A DNA stretch of 7,684 bases from Marinosulfonomonas sp. GTDB taxonomy: Bacteria > Pseudomonadota > Alphaproteobacteria > Rhodobacterales > Rhodobacteraceae. Under the pieces are notes generated by a model. It saw only the letters and a program-made list of their open reading frames with translations, did not search any database and was not told where the DNA came from. Shown piece by piece: positions 1 through 5,536 of this stretch (its first letter is position 1; each line of letters begins with the position of its first letter). The position numbers were made by a program, and so were the translations under genes. The stretch is taken from contig JALSJL010000494.1 of NCBI GenBank assembly GCA_026989405.1, positions 1-7,684 of the forward strand. The letters run 5' to 3'.

Positions 1-101
1 TGATCGTAAACCTCTTCCTGCGTGAATTTTGGCAGAAAACCGAAGGTTTCCAACGTCGCCTTGGTTTGGTAGTCGCCTGTTTGTGCGGAATTCATGGTCA
101 T
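1..101 (-). CDS. cbbS: RuBisCO small subunit, 5' part (form I)
   Basis: The first 33 codons of the ribulose-1,5-bisphosphate carboxylase small subunit; the gene runs off the left edge. The translation begins MTMNSAQTGDYQTKATLETF and continues GFLPKFTQEEVYDQ. The ETFGFLP stretch followed by an E-x-V-Y-x-Q helix start is the typical N-terminus of form I small subunits, which cap the L8S8 holoenzyme in the cytoplasm. Two in-frame ATGs exist (101 and 95). I chose 101 because a GAGG Shine-Dalgarno (110-113 on the plus strand) lies 8 bases before it and would be too far from 95. It follows cbbL after a 56-base gap with no obvious terminator, so the two are almost certainly cotranscribed. Identity rests on the short N-terminus plus position directly after cbbL; most of the protein is outside the window. 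Confidence 0.93.
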   Translation of the reverse strand, partial: MTMNSAQTGDYQTKATLETFGFLPKFTQEEVYD

Positions 102-157
102 AACGTTTTCCTCGAAATTTGCTGTTTGGTACACAAAACCGGTTCAGTCTCTGGGCA

Positions 158-1573
158 TCAGCCCACATCGAGCTTGTCGACGGTATCAAATTCAAATTTG
201 ATTTCTTTCCAGGTTTCCATCGCAATTGCGAGTTCGGGGCTGTTCTTGGCCGCTTCGGTAAGAATGTCACGCGCCTCTTTTTCGAGTTCACGACCTTCGT
301 TACGCGCTTTCACACATGCTTCGAGCGCAACGCGGTTGGCTGCCGCTCCCGCCGCATTCCCCCACGGATGGCCCTGAGTACCACCACCGAACTGAAGGAC
401 GGAGTCATCACCGAAAATGTTCACCAGTGCCGGCATGTGCCAGACGTGGATGCCGCCGGAGGCCACGGCGAACACGCCAGGCATCGAACCCCAGTCCTGA
501 TCGAAGAATACTCCCCGGGAACGATCTTCCGGAACGAAGGACTCACGCAATTGGTCGACAAAACCCAGTGTGGCATTGCGGTCGCCTTCGAGTTTTCCGA
601 CCACGGTACCCGTATGCAGGTGGTCACCACCCGAGAGGCGCAGGCATTTGGCCAATACCCGGAAGTGAATACCGTGTTTCGGGTGCCGGTCGATCACGGC
701 ATGCATCGCCCGGTGGATGTGCAGCAGCATGCCGTTTTTGCGGCACCAGTTTGCCAAACCCGTATTGGCGGTGAAGCCGCCCGTGAGGAAATCGTGCATG
801 ATAATCGGGCACCCGACTTCCTTGGCAAACTCGGCCCGCTCATACATTTCTTCCGGTGTTGCGGCGGTCACGTTCAGGTAATGGCCCTTGCGCTCACCGG
901 TTTCACGTTGTGCCTTGTCGATGGCTTCCGCAACGAATTCAAAACGGTCACGCCAGCGCATGAAAGGCTGGGAATTGACGTTTTCATCGTCTTTGGTCAA
1001 ATCGAGTCCACCACGCAAGCACTCGTAGACTGCGCGACCGTAGTTTTTGGCGGACAGTCCCAGTTTGGGCTTGATGGTACAACCCAGCATCGGACGGCCA
1101 TACTTGTTCAGGCGGTCACGTTCCACCTGAATGCCTGCGGGCGGACCGCCACAGGTTTTGATGTAGGCAATCGGGAAACGGATGTCTTCCAGGCGCAGAT
1201 GACGCAAGGCCTTGAAGCCGAAGACGTTGCCCACCAGCGAAGTCAAAACGTTGACGACGGACCCTTCTTCGAACAGATCGATCGGGTAGGCGATGAAAGC
1301 ATAGAAAGATTCACTGTCACCAGGGACGTCTTCGATACGATAGGCGCGTCCTTTGTAATATTCGAGGTCGGTCAACAGTTCCGACCATACCGTACTCCAG
1401 GTCCCCGTTGACGATTCTGCTGCCACTGCCGCGGCAACCTCCTCACGCGGGACGCCCGGCTGACCCGTGCATTTGAAGCACGCAAGCAAATCCGTGTCCA
1501 GCGGCACATAATCCGGGGTCCAGTACATGTCACGGTATTCTTTAACGCCTGCATCGTATTGTTTTGAGGCCAT
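158..1573 (-). CDS. cbbL: RuBisCO large subunit, form IA (IAq-like)
   Basis: Catalytic large subunit of ribulose-1,5-bisphosphate carboxylase/oxygenase, 471 aa, the usual form I length. It fixes CO2 onto RuBP in the Calvin cycle. All key residues are present (numbering from the ATG at 1573): E53 in ESSTGTW, K168 and K170 in TIKPKLG, carbamylated K194 with metal ligands D196 and E197 in LTKDDEN, H287 and R288 in HIHRAMH, H320, loop-6 K327 in GTVVGKLEGDR, and S372 in ASGGIHVW. The reading frame can be extended to a TTG at 1579, but AGGAG (plus-strand CTCCT, 1580-1584) sits 6 bases from the ATG and abuts the TTG, so the ATG is the start. From memory, features such as CFKCTGQ, LANWC, VLAKCLRLSGG and the ending KLDVG match the non-carboxysomal IAq branch (often followed by cbbQ/cbbO) better than the carboxysomal IAc branch. 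That subtype call is by eye. Confidence 0.98.
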   Translation of the reverse strand: MASKQYDAGVKEYRDMYWTPDYVPLDTDLLACFKCTGQPGVPREEVAAAVAAESSTGTWSTVWSELLTDLEYYKGRAYRIEDVPGDSESFYAFIAYPIDLFEEGSVVNVLTSLVGNVFGFKALRHLRLEDIRFPIAYIKTCGGPPAGIQVERDRLNKYGRPMLGCTIKPKLGLSAKNYGRAVYECLRGGLDLTKDDENVNSQPFMRWRDRFEFVAEAIDKAQRETGERKGHYLNVTAATPEEMYERAEFAKEVGCPIIMHDFLTGGFTANTGLANWCRKNGMLLHIHRAMHAVIDRHPKHGIHFRVLAKCLRLSGGDHLHTGTVVGKLEGDRNATLGFVDQLRESFVPEDRSRGVFFDQDWGSMPGVFAVASGGIHVWHMPALVNIFGDDSVLQFGGGTQGHPWGNAAGAAANRVALEACVKARNEGRELEKEARDILTEAAKNSPELAIAMETWKEIKFEFDTVDKLDVG

Positions 1574-1579
1574 TGTCAA

Positions 1580-1584
1580 CTCCT
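1580..1584 (-). promoter_or_regulatory. Ribosome binding site of cbbL
   Basis: Minus-strand AGGAG ends 6 bases before the ATG at 1573. It decides the start: the upstream in-frame TTG at 1579 directly touches this motif and could not use it. Confidence 0.8.
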
Positions 1585-1690
1585 GAATCGATTTTGGATT
1601 GATCGAGAAATTAATACTTTATCGTGTTGCGGGGAAGTCTAGAAATCGTTGATGTTTAATACTAATCGATTTTTCTTAATAGTACCATAG

Positions 1691-1706
1691 ACGTATGATT
1701 ATACAT
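1691..1706. promoter_or_regulatory. Imperfect palindrome over the cbbL -10 region
   Basis: ACGTAT and ATACAT flank a 4-base centre (gatt); five of six arm positions pair. It overlaps the TATAAT of the putative cbbL promoter. It could be a protein-binding site (LysR-type or repressor) or simply a consequence of the AT-rich promoter. The longer inverted pair GTTGATGT (1648-1655) / ACATCAAC (1703-1710) overlaps it. Confidence 0.25.
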
Positions 1707-1726
1707 CAACCGCCCAGCGGAAATTT
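1698..1726 (-). promoter_or_regulatory. Putative cbbLS promoter
   Basis: A perfect TATAAT -10 box on the minus strand (1703 down to 1698) lies in an AT-rich stretch. With a 17-base spacer the -35 position (1726-1721) reads AAATTT, a poor match to TTGACA. A strong -10 with a weak -35 is what one expects of an activator-dependent promoter; cbb operons are commonly activated by the LysR-type regulator CbbR. Transcription would begin near 1691, giving a leader of roughly 118 bases before cbbL. No cbbR gene is in the window. Other AT-rich -10-like sites occur nearby, so the choice is tentative. Confidence 0.45.
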
Positions 1727-1857
1727 CACTAACAGATTGATATTTATGCCTTTTTACGAGTTTCACAGGGCCGTGGAAGGCTGAACCCAATCATTGCAAA
1801 AATTCAGTCATGTTTTGTGGGCATCCTGTCGCCCGAATGCAGGCCCGCAGGGCGGGA

Positions 1858-1884
1858 AATCCGGGAACAACCCCTCCCCGGATT
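1858..1884. repeat. Inverted repeat AATCCGGG/CCCGGATT, REP-like
   Basis: Perfect 8-base arms (1858-1865 and 1877-1884) with an 11-base loop. On the minus strand the adjoining text reads GCGGGATGAAGCGAAGCGGA followed by ATCCGGG, which resembles, from memory, a widespread style of proteobacterial extragenic palindromic repeat. Copy number in this genome cannot be judged from one window. Confidence 0.5.
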
Positions 1885-1923
1885 CCGCTTCGCTTCATCC
1901 CGCTACGGGTTGGGGCGCTACAT

Positions 1924-1948
1924 GGATTTCACCGGAATGGTGAAATCC
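1924..1948. repeat. Perfect 10-bp inverted repeat
   Basis: GGATTTCACC (1924-1933) and GGTGAAATCC (1939-1948) are exact reverse complements around a 5-base loop (ggaat). No T-run follows on either strand, so it does not look like an intrinsic terminator. It sits in the same cluster as the palindromes at 1858-1884 and 1955-1972. Confidence 0.65.
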
Positions 1949-1954
1949 GCAAAG

Positions 1955-1972
1955 AACGCCACAAATGGCGTT
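1955..1972 (-). terminator. 7-bp hairpin, possible weak terminator downstream of bicA-like gene
   Basis: AACGCCA (1955-1961) and TGGCGTT (1966-1972) pair perfectly around a 4-base loop. Read on the minus strand, the direction of bicA transcription, the stem is followed by CTTTGC, only a short broken T tract. It lies about 200 bases past the bicA stop. It may be a weak terminator or just a member of the palindrome cluster. Confidence 0.25.
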
Positions 1973-2071
1973 TCGTTCGGCAGACAACCCGTTTCGGCGG
2001 AGAACCGTGCCTGTTTTTTGCAACTGTCAGGTAGATCCCATTCTGTCCCCCGCCACTGTTCCCGCCCGAGG

Positions 2072-2101
2072 GTCGGGGACGGTCTGCGCTTCTCCCCCGA
2101 C
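2072..2101. repeat. Inverted repeat GTCGGGG/CCCCGAC
   Basis: Perfect 7-base arms (2072-2078 and 2095-2101) with a 16-base loop, between the bicA stop and the other palindromes. There is no T tract on either side. Likely part of the same structured extragenic block; a terminator role for bicA is possible but unsupported. Confidence 0.35.
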
Positions 2102-2175
2102 GGCCGATTGGGTTGACGGCAGAAGTGGGCGTCATTGCAAACGGCGGTGCCTCCATGCCCCCATTCCGGCTGTCA

Positions 2176-3855
2176 TCACGATAGCCTGTTGTCCAGTTCC
2201 GCAATGGCCAATTTCAATGCCTGCTCGCGATCGGCGACGATATGTTCGGGTTTGACGCTTTTGATCACGCCAAGGTCACGGAGCCGTTCCAGAGGCTGCC
2301 CTTCGTGCCCGACCACATAGATGTTGTGGCCTGAGGCCAGCATGTCGTCGATGGCGGATTGCAGCGCCAGCGCAGAAGAAACACCGAGATGAATCACGCG
2401 GTTGAGATCGATGATCATCGCCTTGCAATCGGAATAGCTGGCAAGTTTCTTGGTGATCTCCTTGGAGGCGGCAAAATTCATCAGGCCGTCAAGGGTCAGC
2501 AGCATGACGTTGTGCCCGGATTCTCGCAGCAATTGTTTTTCACGCTCACTGAGATCGATATCATCTGTCTCGGGATCGCAGGTTGCCTGCACATTGTCCG
2601 CCTGAATTTCGGACAGGCGGCTGATGGTAAACACGTTGGCCACAAACAAACCGATACCGACCGCGACGATCAAATCGACGAAAACGGTCAGTCCGATCAC
2701 GCCATATGTGATGAACGCACCCTTGAGCGAGGCCATGTGTACTCGCCTGAGAAAACTCCAGTCGACAATGTCGAAACCGACCTTGAAGGCAATGCCGGCC
2801 AGCACCACCAACGGGATGGTGGCTGTGAGTCCGGTGGCCCAGAGCACGACGATGATCAGAATACCGGCCCTGACCAGTCCCGACAGCGCGGTCTGTGCGC
2901 CTGCCTGGATGTTGACCACGGTGCCCATGGTGGCGCCGGCACCCGGCAGTCCCCCGAACAGACCGGAAGCGATATTGCCGACGCCCTGGCCGACCAGTTC
3001 CTTGTCGGAATTGTGATGCCCCCCGGTCAGGCTGTCAGCGATCACCGAGGTCAGCAGCGCATCAATGCAACCGAGCAGTCCGAGCACCAGCGCATTGATC
3101 ATCATGGTTTGCCATTGTTCGGCGCTGAACACGGGCATCTGGAAATCAGGCAGACCGCTTGGAATTTCACCAATGCGGCGAATCGCATCCATATCGAGGA
3201 ATATCAGTGACAGGACGGTGCCGATCACGAGCGCCACCAGTTGCGGCGGCGAGTATTTTTTGAATCGGGAAGGGAAGAAGAACAGGATGGCAATCGTCAG
3301 CAATCCCAGCGCCAGCTCTTCCATGCGAGTACCTGCGACCAGTTCGGACAGATTTTGCAGGATTGCCAAGGTTCCGCCTGACGGATTGGCCTGCCCGAGC
3401 AGTGGTCCGATTTGAAGAATGATCAGAATGATGCCAATGCCGGACATGAAACCCGAAACGACGGTGTAGGGCATCAGGGTGACGTATTTGCCCAGGCGCA
3501 TCAGTCCGAACAAGATCTGGAACATGCCGGCCATGATCACCACGGTGAACGCCATGGCCATACCCTGATCAGGGTTACTGGCAATCAGCGTCGCGATCAC
3601 TGCGGTAAACACCACGGTCATCGGTCCGGTAGGTTCGGAGATCAGTGTCGGCGAACCACCGAACAGCGCGGCGAACAGCCCGACCAAAATCGCACCGTAC
3701 AAACCGGCCTCGGCGCCGGCACCCGAAGCCACACCGAACGCCAATGCCATCGGCAGCGCAATCACCGCAGCGGTGACACCACCGAACACGTCGCCGCGCA
3801 CATTTCTCAGATGAATGGTGTTGAATAACCGTGTGATGTTGGATCGTTGTGTCAT
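2176..3855 (-). CDS. bicA: SulP-family bicarbonate transporter, BicA-like, with STAS domain
   Basis: Inner-membrane anion transporter of the SulP/SLC26 family, 559 aa from the ATG at 3855. The membrane part (about residues 24-411) opens with GDVFGGVTAAVIALPMALAF and has LISEPTGPMTVV and GLFGGLPGAGATMGTVVNIQ; these match, from memory, cyanobacterial BicA (a Na+-dependent bicarbonate importer) much more closely than sulfate SulPs. Residues corresponding by offset to the BicA substrate/Na+ site are kept: T76, D265, T269, A308, T309. A cytoplasmic STAS domain fills about 449-557; its loop reads HLGVSS, as in BicA. The reading frame also extends to a GTG at 3882; neither start has a good ribosome site. 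A weak -10 (GATAAT, 3902-3897) would leave the GTG only about a 7-base leader, favouring the ATG. It sits upstream of cbbLS on the same strand, supporting inorganic-carbon import. Sulfate or another anion cannot be excluded without assay. Confidence 0.88.
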   Translation of the reverse strand: MTQRSNITRLFNTIHLRNVRGDVFGGVTAAVIALPMALAFGVASGAGAEAGLYGAILVGLFAALFGGSPTLISEPTGPMTVVFTAVIATLIASNPDQGMAMAFTVVIMAGMFQILFGLMRLGKYVTLMPYTVVSGFMSGIGIILIILQIGPLLGQANPSGGTLAILQNLSELVAGTRMEELALGLLTIAILFFFPSRFKKYSPPQLVALVIGTVLSLIFLDMDAIRRIGEIPSGLPDFQMPVFSAEQWQTMMINALVLGLLGCIDALLTSVIADSLTGGHHNSDKELVGQGVGNIASGLFGGLPGAGATMGTVVNIQAGAQTALSGLVRAGILIIVVLWATGLTATIPLVVLAGIAFKVGFDIVDWSFLRRVHMASLKGAFITYGVIGLTVFVDLIVAVGIGLFVANVFTISRLSEIQADNVQATCDPETDDIDLSEREKQLLRESGHNVMLLTLDGLMNFAASKEITKKLASYSDCKAMIIDLNRVIHLGVSSALALQSAIDDMLASGHNIYVVGHEGQPLERLRDLGVIKSVKPEHIVADREQALKLAIAELDNRLS

Positions 3856-3986
3856 GGATGTTGAGGTTGTCTGGTCTTGCACAAAAGTTGCGCGAGATTA
3901 TCATTTCACCCCGGAGAAAACAACGAAGGACGTGAGTCCCCGCGCCGCTGCCGGGCAGGGCCGGGTTCTTTCTACCAGTGTGGCCG

Positions 3987-4005
3987 CGCATGGTCATGCC
4001 ATGCG
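3987..4005. repeat. 7-bp hairpin between SQR-like gene and bicA-like gene
   Basis: CGCATGG (3987-3993) and CCATGCG (3999-4005) are exact complements around a 5-base loop. It lies about 50 bases past the stop of the SQR-like gene on the minus strand. There is no following T tract, so it is at best an atypical terminator or a regulatory hairpin ahead of bicA. Confidence 0.35.
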
Positions 4006-4056
4006 GGGCTTCAGCGCCAGTCCCCGGCGGACGCTACCGGCACATGTGTGCCCGGG

Positions 4057-5187
4057 CTAGCGGTAGCGGCGCAAGTACCACCACTCGAAGAAGCGCTTGG
4101 CCCAGTGCAGAAACACGCCACCGGGAATCACAAGGCTGCGTCGGGGATTTCGGTAAACAAGAATACCCTTGTCCAGGGAGTCGATGATGCAGATCAGTTC
4201 GGTCTTGAAGGTGGCGGTGGCCGGCTGGCCCTGCAGTTCGGCGATGAGGTTGTCGGCGGCCGCCTCGGCCTGCAGATCGGCCATGTGGGCCTGCTTGGGC
4301 ATCCATTCGGGGCCACTGAAGCTGCCGCTGTCGCCGGCCACGTAGACCCGTTCGTTGTCGGGCACCTTGCAATGGGAATCGGCGCGGAAGAAGCCGCCAT
4401 CCGAGAGCGGCAGCCCGCTGTCGGCGGCGAAGGCCGGACCGGTGAGGCCCGGCATGAAGATGATCAGATCGGCGTCGAACTCGCCGCCTTCGGTGCGCAC
4501 CGACTTGTCGGTAAATTCCTGCGGTTTGTGTCCCAGATGGGTCTCGATGCCGCGGCGCTGCATTTCCCTGAGCAGGCCGTCCACGGCCTTCTCGCCCAGT
4601 CGCTTGCCCGGCCGCGGTGCGGCGCTGAAGAAGATCAGCTTGAAGCGATCCCGCCGGCCCTGACGGCGCAGGAGGGTGTCGAGTCCGAACAGCACCTCGA
4701 ACATGGGGCCGCCGCGCATGGCCGCCGGCTCCTTGGGATTGCCGCCGAAGCCCATGGCGATGGTGCCGCCCTCCATCGCCTCGAGCCGATCGCGGATCCG
4801 CTCGGCGGCATCGATGCCCTCGCAGATGGTGATGGCATGCTCGATGCCCGGCAGTTTCTTGAGAAAACGCCCCCCGGCGGCGATGATGAGGCCATCGTTG
4901 TGCAACACCTCGCCGTCTTCGAGGCGAACTTCCCGACCGCCGGTGCCGATACCCGCCACCCGTCCGCGACGGAAATCGATGTCGTGGCGTTTGAAAAAGC
5001 GTTCGAGATCGACGCGCAGATCGGCGCCGCTGCGCATCCGCGAAGGGATCCAGATGAGGCTCGGCAGATAGACCAGTTCCGGTGCCGGGGCAACGAGGGT
5101 GATTCGAGCGCTGCGATCCTTCTGGCGCAGGCGGCGGGCAGCGGTAAGGGCGGCGAAACCGGCCCCGATGACGGTGATCTGGTGCAT
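4057..5187 (-). CDS. Sulfide:quinone reductase-like FAD-dependent oxidoreductase
   Basis: A 376-aa flavoprotein of the SQR/FCSD/NDH-2 fold. The start at 5187 is supported by GGGAG seven bases upstream and because the FAD-binding Rossmann motif begins at once (VIGAGFAALTAARRL, residues 6-20); the frame's 44-residue extension to 5319 is low-quality. Other landmarks: IAAGGRF (about 102-108), a second glycine-rich turn MGFGGNP (145-151), and the FAD-closing motif VYVAGDSGS (281-289). The tail, ending HWAKRFFEWWYLRRYR, is an amphipathic aromatic/basic helix typical of monotopic SQRs docked on the membrane. By eye, C122 (ITICEG) and C333 (LICIID) align with the first and third SQR cysteines, but the middle cysteine (normally in the AxCFGPAYE region) is missing; C273 is the only other. 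Sulfide oxidation to the quinone pool is therefore plausible but unproven; a related persulfide or NADH reductase is possible. It lies upstream of bicA on the same strand with a 201-base gap. Confidence 0.8.
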   Translation of the reverse strand: MHQITVIGAGFAALTAARRLRQKDRSARITLVAPAPELVYLPSLIWIPSRMRSGADLRVDLERFFKRHDIDFRRGRVAGIGTGGREVRLEDGEVLHNDGLIIAAGGRFLKKLPGIEHAITICEGIDAAERIRDRLEAMEGGTIAMGFGGNPKEPAAMRGGPMFEVLFGLDTLLRRQGRRDRFKLIFFSAAPRPGKRLGEKAVDGLLREMQRRGIETHLGHKPQEFTDKSVRTEGGEFDADLIIFMPGLTGPAFAADSGLPLSDGGFFRADSHCKVPDNERVYVAGDSGSFSGPEWMPKQAHMADLQAEAAADNLIAELQGQPATATFKTELICIIDSLDKGILVYRNPRRSLVIPGGVFLHWAKRFFEWWYLRRYR

Positions 5188-5237
5188 GCAGGCTCTCCCT
5201 GGTTGTATGCGGTTCCGGGCGAACGAAACGGTCGGCG

Positions 5238-5268
5238 ATTGTAGCGCATCCGCGCTCGGCGTGGTCAA
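5238..5268 (-). promoter_or_regulatory. Putative promoter of the SQR-like gene
   Basis: On the minus strand, TTGACC (5268-5263) and TACAAT (5243-5238), each five of six to consensus, are separated by 19 bases, longer than the preferred 17. Transcription would begin near 5231, about 44 bases before the ATG at 5187. A second TTGACC copy at 5319-5314 has no matching -10. Confidence 0.4.
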
Positions 5269-5389
5269 AACCCGCCCTGGCGCCCGCCTCAGGAACCATC
5301 GGCAAAAAGGCCCGGTCAAAAACGGGTTATTGGCATATTATTAAGGTGTGGTAGCCTTGCGGGCCTGCCAGGCAGAATCGGCAGTTTCT

Positions 5390-5419
5390 TTGTTAAAGCG
5401 AGTGAAAACACGCTAGAAT
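5390..5419 (+). promoter_or_regulatory. Putative promoter of the gsp operon
   Basis: TTGTTA (5390-5395, four of six) and TAGAAT (5414-5419, five of six) are 18 bases apart in a locally AT-richer stretch. Transcription would begin near 5426, giving a leader of about 110 bases before gspC. Together with the minus-strand promoter at 5238-5268 this makes 5188-5536 a divergent control region. Confidence 0.4.
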
Positions 5420-5434
5420 CAAACACTTTCAGGG

Positions 5435-5460
5435 GGTTTCTCAGACAATTCTCAGAAACC
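5435..5460 (+). promoter_or_regulatory. Inverted/direct repeat in the gspC leader
   Basis: GGTTTCTCAGA (5435-5445) and TCTCAGAAACC (5450-5460) pair over 11 positions with one mismatch around a 4-base loop; the outer 7 bases are exact. TTCTCAGA also occurs as an exact direct repeat at 5438-5445 and 5449-5456, an 11-base (one helical turn) spacing. Its location just after the putative start of transcription suits an operator or an mRNA hairpin. The regulator, if any, is unknown. Confidence 0.4.
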
Positions 5461-5536
5461 GGATCATGTGACGGACAACGGCACGCATGAAAGGAACCTA
5501 CAGCATCGGCACCGACCTGTCGGCCAGGGTGAGGGG

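Larger units (their letters stand above)
1574..2175. other. 602-base intergenic region between cbbL and bicA-like gene
   Basis: No convincing gene is present. The cbbL-proximal part (about 1600-1760) is AT-rich (20 G/C of 60 in 1621-1680) and carries the cbbL promoter and repeated short boxes. The bicA-proximal part (about 1815-2160) is GC-rich and contains inverted repeats resembling extragenic palindromic elements. Open frames here (for example plus-strand 1810-2034 and 1817-2116) run through the repeats, have no recognisable domain and no good ribosome site. I looked for cbbR, which often sits divergently next to cbbL, and it is not here. Confidence 0.7.

Noticed and set aside
119..1411. 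A 430-residue plus-strand open frame opposite cbbL
   Set aside because: It is antisense to an unmistakable RuBisCO large subunit with every catalytic residue, and its translation shows no domain. It is a shadow frame.
2006..2020. TTTTTT run on the plus strand as an intrinsic terminator
   Set aside because: No plus-strand gene ends upstream, and the preceding stem is only about five pairs with a bulge.
1817..2116. A 99-residue plus-strand frame in the cbbL-bicA gap
   Set aside because: It reads through the palindromic repeats, has no domain or convincing ribosome site, and its residues mirror the repeat sequence. Treated as repeat-derived.
1574..2175. A divergent cbbR regulator beside cbbL
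   Set aside because: No frame of about 300 codons or helix-turn-helix text is present; the interval is promoter and repeats only.
2359..3210. A 283-residue plus-strand frame inside the bicA-like gene
   Set aside because: Antisense to conserved transmembrane and STAS segments; composition is typical of a reverse frame of a membrane protein.
3877..5244. A 455-residue plus-strand open frame and several minus-strand frames over the SQR-like gene
   Set aside because: High-GC DNA keeps all frames open. Only the minus-strand frame ending at 4057 has Rossmann, FAD and tail motifs and a ribosome site at its start.
5263..5321. Two copies of GGTCAAAA (5263-5270 and 5314-5321) as paired operators
   Set aside because: One overlaps the candidate -35 of the SQR-like gene; the other has no partner motif and the spacing is not informative. 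Two 8-mers alone may be chance.
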